Assembly (NCBI GenBank): GCA_934130025.1
Contig: CAKOXG010000010.1
Span: 1 to 36,260, forward strand
Length of the DNA: 36,260 nt
Source of the DNA: an uncultured Clostridia bacterium
Lineage (GTDB): Bacteria; Bacillota; Clostridia; TANB77; CAG-508
Direction of reading: 5' to 3'
The notes under the pieces are model-generated. The model was given only the letters and a program-made list of their open reading frames with translations. It was not told the origin of the DNA and did no database searches. A program made the position numbers and the translations under genes. Each line of letters opens with the position of its first letter. Position 1 is the stretch's first letter. Shown one piece after another: positions 18,233 through 26,644 of the stretch.

Positions 18233-19222
18233 CTACGCAGGAATCTTAACACATTGTAATTCGTCTTGTGCTATAATCTTCATTCCATAAGTATCTAAAC
18301 CTCTGATACCATCTGAGAATGCATTTTGTAGTCTTAGACTTTCAACCTCATTAATTTGTCCAGCAAACGCAATAGCGGTTTTACTTCTGACAATACAGAA
18401 TCTGTTAGCTCCGTCATTGTATATTGCGTTTGACATTACAACTTCAAAGTTATCATACATACCTACAATACCTTTTCTTATTAATTCTGGGTTATTTGTA
18501 GATAGTTCAACTAAGTTATTCTTAAATGTTGAATATGTTGCTGGATCTATTTCTATAACTCCTCCAACATCAAAGTTTCTTTGTCTTAATGCAACTATTG
18601 CATCATCAATTGCTGTTTTAACTCCTGTTTGCGTTTTAGCTGCAGCAGTTGTTATATTTTTGGCTCCATTTTCATAAGTAGCCTTTGTTATTTCATAGTA
18701 GTTTGCTATATCCGCTTTAACCGGTTTTGCAACTCTTTGATATATCGTTTTTCCATTTATATTTTTTTGTACGAAATAATCTTTAAAAGTTTTTATATCT
18801 GTGTCTTGTGTTTTTGCGTATGTAGCAGAAGCCTCACTTATAGTTGTTATACATTTTCCAGCAACTAATCTTCCAAGATTTATTTCTCTTCTTTGAGCTA
18901 ACTTTGATGTAGCTTTTTGCTGATATTTTTCTGGTAATCCTGGTACAGATTGAGCTTTGTCAATATCTTTTACAGCAAAAGAGAAATATTCAGCAAATGC
19001 TATTGTTAATAATTGACTTGAATCTGACATATCTTCATAGTCAACTACACCTTGATATCCACTTACAGTTGGATCTCCCACTCCTAAGATTTTAACAGTT
19101 TGGGCATATTTGCAATCCCCTTCGTACTCTCTTGTACAGTTTTTTATTAATTTTAGTTTTAATTCTAGGTCATCTTGAATTTTCTTTGACCATATAGTTT
19201 GAATAAAGTTTACTACTGACAT
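18233..19222 (-). CDS. Major capsid (coat) protein, HK97 fold, P22-like
   Basis: A 329-residue coat protein. It begins MSVVNFIQTIWSKKIQDDLE and has the features of P22-type coats: an early YAQTVKILGVGD strand, a long helical spine region (about 95-130), an inserted domain and a C-terminal EVESLRLQNAFSDGIRGLDTYGMKI strand pair. It assembles the icosahedral shell with the scaffold encoded just upstream. GGAGG precedes the ATG, and a terminator follows directly, suggesting high expression. It is close to, but shorter than, P22 gp5. Confidence 0.85.
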   Translation of the reverse strand: MSVVNFIQTIWSKKIQDDLELKLKLIKNCTREYEGDCKYAQTVKILGVGDPTVSGYQGVVDYEDMSDSSQLLTIAFAEYFSFAVKDIDKAQSVPGLPEKYQQKATSKLAQRREINLGRLVAGKCITTISEASATYAKTQDTDIKTFKDYFVQKNINGKTIYQRVAKPVKADIANYYEITKATYENGAKNITTAAAKTQTGVKTAIDDAIVALRQRNFDVGGVIEIDPATYSTFKNNLVELSTNNPELIRKGIVGMYDNFEVVMSNAIYNDGANRFCIVRSKTAIAFAGQINEVESLRLQNAFSDGIRGLDTYGMKIIAQDELQCVKIPA

Positions 19223-19246
19223 TTATAATTCCTCCTAAATAAAAAA

Positions 19247-20104
19247 TTACCAACGAGACATTGAATCACATACAGCTTTAAATAATTTTGGATTTTTATC
19301 AAAATCGGCTCTAGTAAACTTAGAAGCCTCATCTTTGGTGTAAAAGTCTTTAATTACATCTGCCGAACTATCACTGTTTTTCATTGACGCTATTGGTTTT
19401 GGTGCTTCTTTTGGTGGAAGCATTTTCTTATACATTTCATATATTTCTTTTGTCGTTGTCCTAGATGGATCAAACTTGTTAGCAAAATCTTTAAAATCGC
19501 TATCAGTTAAAATTTCATCTCCAACTCCTATACTTTTTAGCTCTTTAATAGCTTCTTGATTTTTTCTTTCATTTGCTAATTCTCTAAATAAGTATTTTTC
19601 ACGTGTAGTCATTTTATCTACACCTTTTGAAGCAAGCTGATCAACAACATCGACTATTTCGTCATATCCACAATCTATAATTCTAGATGCGTCTGACTTA
19701 GCCAACGTTTCCACATCTCGCTCATCGTATTGAGGCAATTCTGGAATATTTACTCCTTGTTCTTTATAAAACTGCTTTAATTTTTCCGTTGATTCTTCAA
19801 CAGAATTAGTTCCTAAACCAGCATTTAAAACATTTTGTAATTCTCTGTATTTAGCCTCATCATCATTTTTTGCACGTCTAACTCTTTCTTGTACTATTTT
19901 GTTGACTTGCTCTTGTGTAAACATTTTTTCCTTTGCAGTTTCTTTATTAGCAAATTCACTAACATTCGTATTATCTGCATTAGTGGCAATGTTAGCTCCT
20001 TCCACATTTTCTTCTGCTGTTTGTGTAACAGTATTTTCATCAGTAGTTGGTGCTACCTCATTTTGATTTACAACGTTTAAGTTGTTTTCTTCTTCATTTC
20101 CCAT
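19247..20104 (-). CDS. Capsid scaffolding protein
   Basis: A 285-residue protein: a disordered acidic N-terminus rich in Asn, Glu and Thr, then FTQEQVNKIVQERVRRAKNDDE, a hallmark of phage scaffolds, and a long charged helical body. It guides coat assembly and is removed from the finished head. The ATG at 20104 is chosen because TGGAG lies 6-7 nt upstream; an ATG at 20116 contains that ribosome binding site. It sits directly before the coat gene. Confidence 0.85.
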   Translation of the reverse strand: MGNEEENNLNVVNQNEVAPTTDENTVTQTAEENVEGANIATNADNTNVSEFANKETAKEKMFTQEQVNKIVQERVRRAKNDDEAKYRELQNVLNAGLGTNSVEESTEKLKQFYKEQGVNIPELPQYDERDVETLAKSDASRIIDCGYDEIVDVVDQLASKGVDKMTTREKYLFRELANERKNQEAIKELKSIGVGDEILTDSDFKDFANKFDPSRTTTKEIYEMYKKMLPPKEAPKPIASMKNSDSSADVIKDFYTKDEASKFTRADFDKNPKLFKAVCDSMSRW

Positions 20105-20177
20105 TTTTTTCTCCATTTAAAGTCTGTCGACTGTTAATTCCTACATTCCTTTTAAGCCATTCAGCAGTTTTGGGCAT

Positions 20178-20204
20178 AAAAAATAGACACATATGTGTGT
20201 GCCT
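20178..20204 (-). terminator. Hairpin with T run between portal and scaffold
   Basis: On the minus strand a 7-bp imperfect stem (AGGCACA / TGTGTCT) is followed by ATTTTTT. It is in the 117-bp gap between the portal stop and the scaffold start, where it could act as an attenuator. It contains ACACATATGTGT, so it could also be a protein-binding palindrome. Confidence 0.5.
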
Positions 20205-20233
20205 TTAATAACTTTACTAAATTATTGAGAAAC

Positions 20234-21940
20234 TTAATTTGAATTATATTGACTATCAATTCTTTGTTGTGCCTCTGCCATCTGCGAAGCTTGTGCATCT
20301 GGATCATTTTGCAAAAATTGATTTGCTCTTTGAGTCTGCATCTGCATTTGTGCCTGTATTTGTGCTATATATTCTTGTTTTGCCTTTACTTTCTTTATCA
20401 GTTCTAGTAATTGTTGTTTCGGCATTGTACTATTGTCTGGTAATGCCTCAACATAAGTTTCTAATTGACCTATTTTTTGTGGACTAAACCAACCACCCTT
20501 AAGCAGATTTTCCATGCTAAGCTCTTGTGCATATTTATCATATGCAGAAATTGGAGTTATATCAATTTTAACTGAAGCCTTTAGTTTTGTTAGTGCCTCT
20601 TCATTTACTTTTATAGGAGTTATAGTTTCTTCTCCAGTTATCTGATTTATACTTTTATCCTGTAATATCAATCCATTAGGGTTGTATGTAATAATCATAT
20701 CAAGCCAAATTAATGATATTTGTTCTATAAAATCTTTTAATGAAGCCATTTGTTCAACAAGAGGTTGCTGTGATGCATTCTGAATTGCTAGTATTGCTTT
20801 ACCAGATGCAGTTTCTGGATTTACTGCCCCAGTTGTAATATCTCCAGCACCTGCAAGTTCCCTTGTTGTTTTTATTAAATCATTTTGTAATAACTCGACA
20901 TCTGAACTCATTTGCATAGGTTGTGTGATGGCAAACATTTTCTTTACGTCTTCAACTTGTTTTCCTTTTACTTTAATAGTTCCTCCAACGGTATCAACAG
21001 CACTAGGGTTCTCTATTGCATCAACATTAACAATTTTTTGAGGATATGCGGTCTGTTTTGCCACCAAGGCTCTTCTCATTAGAGTTTTATTAACTTCTAT
21101 CTGATTTGCAATTAAATTTCTAACTTCTCCTTCTCCTCTAGCCGAGCCTTCTTTATCTTCCCATAGCATATGGGCAATAGGATATCTCGTTAAACCACTA
21201 TTTTCGTCTTTTATAATATCTAAATACCTTGTCGCCATAGTATAATATACTTTGCCATTATTCTTATAAAACTTAGTTATAATTGTAACCTTGTCATCAA
21301 CTTCATACTTAGCTTGATCTCCAGCTTCTTCCCAAGTTTGGTTATCTCCAATTATTTTTTCTAGCTCTTCTTTTGGTACACCTTCTGATGCTGCAAGATT
21401 TCTCGCTTCAATTACAGACTTTCTTTGTCTAATTAAAATATATGGCTGAGTTTGAATCTCACTATTATTCTCATCTCCATAGTAAATATCATTTTTGCTT
21501 ATTTTTTCAGATATTGGCATTTTTTTATCATTATCATATCTCAAATACATTGGAGCTTCATCATTTATTGCAGCCTCTTTAGATATCTTTCTTATTTTGA
21601 TATCCATTCTATCCTTTTCCCATATGTTAGCTGCCTTTAAGTTTAGTAACTTACATAGTTGGCTTGCTGTGTCTCTAAAATCCTCTTCAAAATTATCTGG
21701 ATTATATACAATCCCCCATAAGTTTTGATTAATTACAGCAACCTTATATTTAACCACTGGTTTTATAAAATTAAGTTGTACTGGCTCTATACTCTTTATT
21801 TTAAGACCTTCCCATTGATTACCATTATACATTCTGTGATTTTTATCCGTATCAGAATATACATTCATCATATATAGATACGACTTGCCTCTTTGGTATA
21901 GCTGCCATACTTCCGTTTCTTTCAATTCCTTTAAATCCAT
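20234..21940 (-). CDS. Portal protein (P22-like)
   Basis: A 568-residue portal. The N-terminus (LYMMNVYSDTDKNHRMYNGNQWEGL) shows the early YnGnQW block of P22-type portals, and a long helical region at about 270-400 contains the GDITTGAVNPETASGKAILAIQ segment usual in this family. The C-terminus is Gln-rich and helical (YIAQIQAQMQMQTQ), like the barrel of the P22 portal. It forms the dodecameric DNA gate at one capsid vertex. AAAGGAG precedes the ATG. Confidence 0.9.
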   Translation of the reverse strand: MDLKELKETEVWQLYQRGKSYLYMMNVYSDTDKNHRMYNGNQWEGLKIKSIEPVQLNFIKPVVKYKVAVINQNLWGIVYNPDNFEEDFRDTASQLCKLLNLKAANIWEKDRMDIKIRKISKEAAINDEAPMYLRYDNDKKMPISEKISKNDIYYGDENNSEIQTQPYILIRQRKSVIEARNLAASEGVPKEELEKIIGDNQTWEEAGDQAKYEVDDKVTIITKFYKNNGKVYYTMATRYLDIIKDENSGLTRYPIAHMLWEDKEGSARGEGEVRNLIANQIEVNKTLMRRALVAKQTAYPQKIVNVDAIENPSAVDTVGGTIKVKGKQVEDVKKMFAITQPMQMSSDVELLQNDLIKTTRELAGAGDITTGAVNPETASGKAILAIQNASQQPLVEQMASLKDFIEQISLIWLDMIITYNPNGLILQDKSINQITGEETITPIKVNEEALTKLKASVKIDITPISAYDKYAQELSMENLLKGGWFSPQKIGQLETYVEALPDNSTMPKQQLLELIKKVKAKQEYIAQIQAQMQMQTQRANQFLQNDPDAQASQMAEAQQRIDSQYNSN

Positions 21941-21957
21941 AACTTACTCCTTTAATG

Positions 21958-22200
21958 CTAAATATCTTTTTGTCCTATGCTTGTCCCATCATAGTGGTCT
22001 ATGTTATATATTTCTGCTTTTTCTTGAGCTTCCTGTTCTTTTTTATATTCTCTTTCTATAACTTTTTCTTTGTGTTCTTCTACTTTATCTTGCACATTTT
22101 CTATGTATCTTATTGGATTTAAATCTTCTTTATCATGTTTTCCTAAATAAAAAGCTAACAGCATAAAAAAGCCATTAACTAACACTAACAACACTTCCAT
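21958..22200 (-). CDS. Hypothetical single-pass membrane protein between terminase and portal
   Basis: An 80-residue protein with one hydrophobic helix at about 3-20 (VLLVLVNGFFMLLAFYLG) and a charged helical remainder rich in Glu and Lys. AAGGAG precedes the ATG. It lies between the large terminase and the portal. A membrane helix is unusual at this position. Function unknown. Confidence 0.6.
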   Translation of the reverse strand: MEVLLVLVNGFFMLLAFYLGKHDKEDLNPIRYIENVQDKVEEHKEKVIEREYKKEQEAQEKAEIYNIDHYDGTSIGQKDI

Positions 22201-22220
22201 TGACGTTCTCCTTCTTCATT

Positions 22221-24044
22221 TTATATAACTTCTATAGTCTCTCCATAATCTTCTTTAAACTTCTTATCATTGTCAAAACTATAAAATACATTTTCATTCA
22301 CTACACTTTGAGTATTTTCTACCCTTGTTTTTTGTTGATCCCTTATGTAATATGTAATAGCTGTTCCCATAACTAAATCATCATGGCTACCTTCTTGTGC
22401 TTCTGGTCTGCCTTTTTCATTCTTAACAAATGTAAGAGCCTCTTTAAATATTTCAATATCTGTTATCGACTCTGGCTCTTCATTTATTATTCTTTGCAAT
22501 TCTGCAAGTATTAGTGGTCTTGTATTTCTATCGGTTCTAAATCCATACCTTTTCTCTAATTTGCCTGTATAATCATCTTCTTTTTCTCTTACATACAAAT
22601 TAGGATATTCATATTCTTCCTCTAATACTTTATTCGGATACGTACTAAAATTAGTTTCTATTCCTATTAATGCAGTATTATAGTAAATTCCTAAACAATA
22701 CATTTGCCTTGTATAAAATGTTTCGTCTTTTTCATGTTTCAATACCGCTACAGTCTTTCCATTAGTGTTATCTATCACAACACCAGTAAAATTATCTGAA
22801 CCGTCTCCTGCAGTATCTCCACCTAGTACATATGGAACACCTTTATTAGGTTTCTTATATATCTTTATAAATCCACCTTTATCACTAATCCATCGGATAT
22901 TTATAATTTTCTTTTTGTTATTCTTTACAACCAAGTCATATTTAAAATATCCTACATCCAGTATTCCATTGTTTTCTTGGTGTTCTAACTGATCAATTCG
23001 TTTTATTACTGTTTCTGTGTTAAAATAACATTTTCCAGAAGCAATAAAAGCTTCATCTGGCGTACAAGGATACTCTTGTTTAATTACTTCTTTATCTATA
23101 TACCCTTGATATTTTTTATAGTACCAGTATAATTGATTTTCATCTAATACTTTTTCATCTCTTAGCCATCTTAACCTGTCATATATCCATATACCTTTCT
23201 TTCTATCAATATCATTTAAGAACTTAGTCCTCATATTTTTGGTTTCAAAGTTCAATCTGTATTCTCTTGTTTTCCACCATTCAAAGAAACAATTTATATG
23301 CTGTCCTGATTTCCACATTTCTCTATAATCATTGAAACCATTTGCAGTAGTTTCATATATTTTTATTGCATTTTGTGTAAATGTTTCTCCTAAAGACGCT
23401 TGTATCCTTGATATTCCATCTTTCCAAAACGCACATTCAGAGCCATGAAAGAAGTTGATTGTCCTTGAACGACCAACTTCTTTAGTTGCAGTATCAACAC
23501 TCCAACTACTATTTAATTTTTCAAACAATAACTGTCTCTTTGAGTTATATTTTTCAGTGGGCTTAATCATTTCTGGTAATCTATTATATATAAATTTAGC
23601 CTTATTTTGAAAAATAGCCTCTGTATTACTACTCTTGTCAGCTAGTGTTAAACCTTCAAAATTATGTCTCGTTATAGTAGCTGCTAGTTGATACGCAGTT
23701 ATTAATGTTGTAAAACCTTGTTGTCTTCCCTTTAATACTAGCAATGATATTGATGTAATCAACCCTTGCTCGTAATCTTCTATGGCCTTATTCAGAATAT
23801 TTATAAACTCATGTTGAACTTCATTCAGAAAAAAAGGAACTACCTTCTTTTCCTTATCAACAACAGTAAAACATAGTTCTATTAATTTTTCTGGGTTATC
23901 AATTATCTCTTCCCTTAAAGTTTCATTATGTGTCAATTCATAAGCAACGCCTAAAACAAACCTATCATCTTTTTTTATGTCATGATGGGTATCCCATTGA
24001 ATCTTTCTTCTATCTATTAAAAAATCAGCTGTTATCTTAATCAT
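22221..24044 (-). CDS. terL: Terminase large subunit
   Basis: A 607-residue DNA-packaging motor. The ATPase half has a Walker A-like GRQQGFTT (106-113) and a Walker B-like INFFHGSE (196-203) with catalytic Glu203. The RNase H-like nuclease half has the acidic triad D410 (VLGGDTAGDGSD), E472 (GIETNF) and D555/D556 (SHDDLVMG). It cuts concatemers and pumps DNA into the prohead through the portal. It overlaps the small subunit by four bases (ATGA), so the two are coupled. Confidence 0.95.
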   Translation of the reverse strand: MIKITADFLIDRRKIQWDTHHDIKKDDRFVLGVAYELTHNETLREEIIDNPEKLIELCFTVVDKEKKVVPFFLNEVQHEFINILNKAIEDYEQGLITSISLLVLKGRQQGFTTLITAYQLAATITRHNFEGLTLADKSSNTEAIFQNKAKFIYNRLPEMIKPTEKYNSKRQLLFEKLNSSWSVDTATKEVGRSRTINFFHGSECAFWKDGISRIQASLGETFTQNAIKIYETTANGFNDYREMWKSGQHINCFFEWWKTREYRLNFETKNMRTKFLNDIDRKKGIWIYDRLRWLRDEKVLDENQLYWYYKKYQGYIDKEVIKQEYPCTPDEAFIASGKCYFNTETVIKRIDQLEHQENNGILDVGYFKYDLVVKNNKKKIINIRWISDKGGFIKIYKKPNKGVPYVLGGDTAGDGSDNFTGVVIDNTNGKTVAVLKHEKDETFYTRQMYCLGIYYNTALIGIETNFSTYPNKVLEEEYEYPNLYVREKEDDYTGKLEKRYGFRTDRNTRPLILAELQRIINEEPESITDIEIFKEALTFVKNEKGRPEAQEGSHDDLVMGTAITYYIRDQQKTRVENTQSVVNENVFYSFDNDKKFKEDYGETIEVI

Positions 24045-24460
24045 AATACATCTTCTAATTTTACAACCTTTTCAGTTATCTCCCCAGATAAGTTTACGTC
24101 TTGCTTACTAGACCACCCAAAATTATTCTCTAAAACAAATTTAGCTCCAGATGTTTTTCCTGAATCATATAAAGATTTTTCTGCGTATTCTTCAACTCGT
24201 TGTTTGGCAACCTTGATTATTTCTGCATATTCAGTATCACCATATAATTTTTCGTATCTTCTTAATGTTTCGGTAGACAATCCTAAATATATGGCTAGTC
24301 CAGATATGGTATATGGCCTATGTTCTTGAAAAGCCATACCAAAATATTCTTCTACTCTAGCTTGCAATTCATCTGGCGTCTTATATTTACATCTAGAATT
24401 AGCTTGTAAATATTCTTGTTTTAGTTTTTCTTCTCCAATATTCTCATTATAAAACTGCAC
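24041..24460 (-). CDS. terS: Terminase small subunit
   Basis: A 139-residue protein from a GTG at 24460, chosen because GTAGGTG lies 6 nt upstream; a GTG at 24469 would overlap that site. An N-terminal helix-turn-helix-type region (YTISGLAIYLGLSTETLRRYEKLY) is followed by an oligomerisation helix and the common SGAKFVLENNFGWSSKQ segment. It recognises the packaging site and feeds DNA to the large subunit. First of the packaging genes. Confidence 0.9.
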   Translation of the reverse strand: MQFYNENIGEEKLKQEYLQANSRCKYKTPDELQARVEEYFGMAFQEHRPYTISGLAIYLGLSTETLRRYEKLYGDTEYAEIIKVAKQRVEEYAEKSLYDSGKTSGAKFVLENNFGWSSKQDVNLSGEITEKVVKLEDVL

Positions 24461-24469
24461 ATTAAACAC

Positions 24470-24619
24470 CTACTTTTTATTTAAACTATTTGCTTTTATA
24501 TTTGCCACTTTGTTATGTATTTTTTCATAGTTTATTTCTTCTTTTTCACACCTACTGTTATATTTGCATTGTTCACATCTATATTTCATACAATTAAAAA
24601 AATTAAACTTTTCTTGCAT
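24470..24619 (-). CDS. Small Cys-rich protein upstream of terminase
   Basis: A 49-residue ORF from ATG 24619 with a compact cysteine motif, C-x3-RCEQC-x5-RC (NCMKYRCEQCKYNSRCE), followed by a charged helix. It abuts the small terminase. The best ribosome binding site, GAGGAG at 24658-24663, does not serve this ATG. It is 8 nt before an in-frame ATT (24647-24649), which would add ten plausible residues (xWLITTDSQV). So it either starts at ATT or lost its ATG. Metal binding is likely, function unknown. Confidence 0.5.
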   Translation of the reverse strand: MQEKFNFFNCMKYRCEQCKYNSRCEKEEINYEKIHNKVANIKANSLNKK

Positions 24620-24697
24620 AACTTGACTATCTGTTGTAATTAACCAAATTACAGCAACTCCTCATTCGTATTTTTACATACACTAAGCAATGATATA

Positions 24698-24742
24698 ATT
24701 ATAAAATATATACTTATTAATATTCAGAGATGTCTAACATCT
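24698..24742 (-). promoter_or_regulatory. Candidate late promoter with upstream activator palindrome
   Basis: On minus, TATAAT (24703-24698) has a weak -35, TGAATA (24726-24721), at exactly 17 bp. The inverted repeat AGATGT-CTA-ACATCT (24728-24742) lies immediately upstream of the -35. A good -10 with a poor -35 and an adjacent palindrome is typical of activator-dependent late promoters, which would suit the ArpU-like regulator encoded 1.5 kb upstream. Confidence 0.45.
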
Positions 24743-24790
24743 TTACTTTCTATTAACTCGCATTTTATGTTATATCACTGCTTACTATAT

Positions 24791-24818
24791 AAGGTAGTAC
24801 ATTTTAGCCTACTACCTT
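24791..24818. other. Perfect 9-bp hairpin without T run
   Basis: AAGGTAGTA-CATTTTAGCC-TACTACCTT is a perfect 9-bp stem with a 10-nt loop. Neither strand has a following T run, so it is not a standard terminator. It could shape the 3' end of the cargo transcript or the leader of the late one. Confidence 0.5.
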
Positions 24819-24966
24819 AAAAGCTTAGTACATTTCTATTTGTATTTTCTAATGCACAAAAGGGTAAAGCTTAAACTAGAATCGCCTTACATTTTATATG
24901 AATTACCAAAGGATAAATAAGGATTTTGGAATTATTTATATTAATTTATCTAGTATCCGTTAATAA

Positions 24967-25224
24967 CTAATTTTCAACTATTTTCCAATCTTCTGCCAAC
25001 ATATCAGCTTGACTTGCTAGCCACCCTAATTGAACACCTGATGTTCCAACAAATGCTATTGCTTTATTTTCTATTGCATCATGCTCTGCATTCACTATTT
25101 CATTATTAGCATTTTTATAACTTATATTTGTTGCTAATTCTATATATTGATTTTTACCATTCCACCCTTGTCTTTGTACTCTTTGGCCTGCTTTTAATAA
25201 TTGTATTACTCTACCAAAATCCAT
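24967..25224 (-). CDS. Tad2-like anti-Thoeris protein (DUF2829)
   Basis: An 85-residue protein with the DUF2829 pattern: an N-terminal MDFG...LLKAGQRVQRQGWNGK (W21) and a C-terminal LGWLASQADMLAEDW (W68, W80). DUF2829 is the family of Tad2, which binds and sequesters cyclic ADP-ribose signals of the Thoeris defence system; some members also bind cyclic dinucleotides. The gene follows a 26-residue ORF with stop and start adjacent and has GAGGAGG. It lies with another cargo gene between the late regulator and the terminase. The family call is strong by motif; activity is inferred. Confidence 0.85.
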   Translation of the reverse strand: MDFGRVIQLLKAGQRVQRQGWNGKNQYIELATNISYKNANNEIVNAEHDAIENKAIAFVGTSGVQLGWLASQADMLAEDWKIVEN

Positions 25225-25305
25225 TTAATTTTCCTCCTCTAACTTGATGCATTTATTTTCAAACTTCTTATATGCATCAAAGTATAATTCTTTTTTGGTC
25301 GCCAT
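25225..25305 (-). CDS. 26-residue ORF coupled to the Tad2-like gene
   Basis: MATKKELYFDAYKKFENKC then KLEEEN: a charged helical peptide whose stop codon abuts the ATG of the Tad2-like gene and whose last codons contain that gene's ribosome binding site. Its own site is weak (ACAAGAA). It may be a real microprotein or a leader that couples translation. Confidence 0.4.
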   Translation of the reverse strand: MATKKELYFDAYKKFENKCIKLEEEN

Positions 25306-25320
25306 TTCTTGTAAAATAAT

Positions 25321-25345
25321 AGAGCCTATCTTTTTGATAAGCTCT
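25321..25345 (-). terminator. Terminator after the membrane cargo gene
   Basis: AGAGC-C-TATC-TTTTT-GATA-A-GCTCT pairs over nine positions with one mismatch and is followed on minus by TATTATTTT. It directly follows the stop of the gene at 25349-26059. The Tad2 transcript must therefore read through it or start in the short gap after it. Confidence 0.6.
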
Positions 25346-25348
25346 TAT

Positions 25349-26059
25349 TTATATCATTTTAATTTCAATATCTTCAAGTCCCTCTAGGATAACATTTTCT
25401 ATATTTGTAGGATATATATCTCCATTTTCGATCTTTATATCTTTATCAATTTTTTTACCATCATCATCTCTACATTCAAACATGATATTTTGGATATTTT
25501 TATAGTGTCTTTCTTCGAGAACTTTATTAAAATTCATAAACACAGTATTCTGATTCACTTCTTTAATTTTATTTTTTGTAAACTCAAATCTATCAAATCC
25601 TATTCTTTTATCAAGTTTGCTAAGCTCTTCTATTTTTTTACTTAGATATTCTATATTCAACTGTCCTAAACATATTAATTTCTTTTTATTTATTTTTTCT
25701 AGCTGTTTATTGCTTTCAATAAAATTATTTTTCCATGTTTCATTAACCTTATTAAATTCCAGCTCTTTTATTTCTTCTTCTAGTTTATCTTCGAAATATA
25801 TGTACTCAAATGAATCTAATATCCTTGTATATTTTTCTATTTCTTCTTTTATATCAGCTTTTAATTCTGTTATTCTTTCTTTTTTTTGCAAAAAAAATGT
25901 TATAATAGCAATTACCATGCTTAAGATAGCTCCTGTAGCTATCCCTAAAGCTAAATTCCATAAAAATTCATGTTCAAAAACCTTAAAATAGTAAGCACCA
26001 ATAAGACATATAACTGATATAATTAAGCAACAAATTCCTATTATTTTGTTTTCTTTCAT
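25349..26059 (-). CDS. Two-helix membrane protein with coiled-coil cytoplasmic domain, cargo
   Basis: A 236-residue protein: transmembrane helices at about 7-24 and 33-57, a coiled coil at about 60-175, then a small C-terminal domain. GAGGAGG precedes the ATG. It has its own promoter region and its own terminator, so it is an independent unit between the late regulator and Tad2. Membrane-anchored coiled-coil phage proteins of this kind are often superinfection-exclusion or conversion factors. The fold does not match a family I can name. A second possible start site for transcription is an extended -10 (TGTTATAAT) at 26194-26186. Confidence 0.6.
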   Translation of the reverse strand: MKENKIIGICCLIISVICLIGAYYFKVFEHEFLWNLALGIATGAILSMVIAIITFFLQKKERITELKADIKEEIEKYTRILDSFEYIYFEDKLEEEIKELEFNKVNETWKNNFIESNKQLEKINKKKLICLGQLNIEYLSKKIEELSKLDKRIGFDRFEFTKNKIKEVNQNTVFMNFNKVLEERHYKNIQNIMFECRDDDGKKIDKDIKIENGDIYPTNIENVILEGLEDIEIKMI

Positions 26060-26083
26060 ATAACTTCCTCCTCGTATAAAGGA

Positions 26084-26115
26084 ATTATATCACAAAAAAT
26101 AAAAATGTTGTCGAA
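26084..26115 (-). promoter_or_regulatory. Promoter of the membrane cargo gene with a Spo0A-box-like site
   Basis: TATAAT (minus, 26089-26084) is preceded by TG one base upstream (extended -10). At the -35 zone lies TTCGACA (reverse of TGTCGAA, 26109-26115), a perfect Spo0A box. Spo0A activates promoters by binding near -35. The match may be chance, given AT-rich DNA. Confidence 0.4.
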
Positions 26116-26215
26116 ATATGTAAAAAGAGGCAATTTTTTGTTAGTCCTTTTAGTTTATATAGTCTCTTCATCTATCCACGATACAATTATAACATGGTTT
26201 TTTATGAAAAAAAGG

Positions 26216-26629
26216 TCAATTTAGGGTCAATTTTTTTAATTCCTCATATGTAGTATATATAAGTTTTCTATGTCTCCTTTTATATGTTTCTTCTGATATG
26301 TTTAATTCTCTTATGATGTCCCATTTATTTCTCGACTTAATATACATTTCTTCAAATATGTATTTACTGTCCTTATTAACCAACTGTAATGCTTGTACAA
26401 CTGCTTTATATTCTTTTAATGCATTTTGTAAATCTGCATTTTCTTCTATTTTGACTATACTGTTAAATACTTTATCAGATGTACCATATGGTGCTTTTGG
26501 TAAGCCATCTATCACAGTTGAGCTTATGCTCATTATATCTGACTTAATGTTTATTATATTTATGCAGTTATAATTGTACCTCTTTAAGCAATCTTTAGCT
26601 TCTTTGTATTCTTCTTTACTAAGCTTCAT
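26216..26629 (-). CDS. ArpU/RinA-type late transcription regulator
   Basis: A 137-residue protein with a C-terminal sigma-region-4-like helix-turn-helix (KWDIIRELNISEETYKRRHRKLI) and a helical N-terminus. This is the layout of the ArpU/RinA family (DUF1492-type) that controls late genes in Bacillota phages. AGGAGG precedes the ATG at 26629. Usually such a gene sits right before the small terminase; here two cargo genes intervene. It likely acts on the promoter candidate at 24698-24742. Confidence 0.75.
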   Translation of the reverse strand: MKLSKEEYKEAKDCLKRYNYNCINIINIKSDIMSISSTVIDGLPKAPYGTSDKVFNSIVKIEENADLQNALKEYKAVVQALQLVNKDSKYIFEEMYIKSRNKWDIIRELNISEETYKRRHRKLIYTTYEELKKLTLN

Positions 26630-26644
26630 TCGTACCTCCTATAT

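Larger units (their letters stand above)
24650..24966. other. Gene-poor late control region
   Basis: No convincing gene of normal size is seen. The stretch holds a candidate late promoter with an upstream palindrome (24698-24742), a strong 9-bp hairpin (24791-24818) and two AGTACATTT repeats (24796-24804, 24827-24835) about three helical turns apart. It separates the cargo gene on 24967-25224 from the packaging genes and is likely where the late regulator acts. Confidence 0.5.

Noticed and set aside
20126..20132. TGTCGAC as a Spo0A box
   Set aside because: One mismatch at the end and single copy, just before the scaffold gene; not more than chance.
24853..24921. Plus-strand ORF MHKRVKLKLESPYIL of 22 residues
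   Set aside because: No ribosome binding site or promoter, and it opposes all neighbours.
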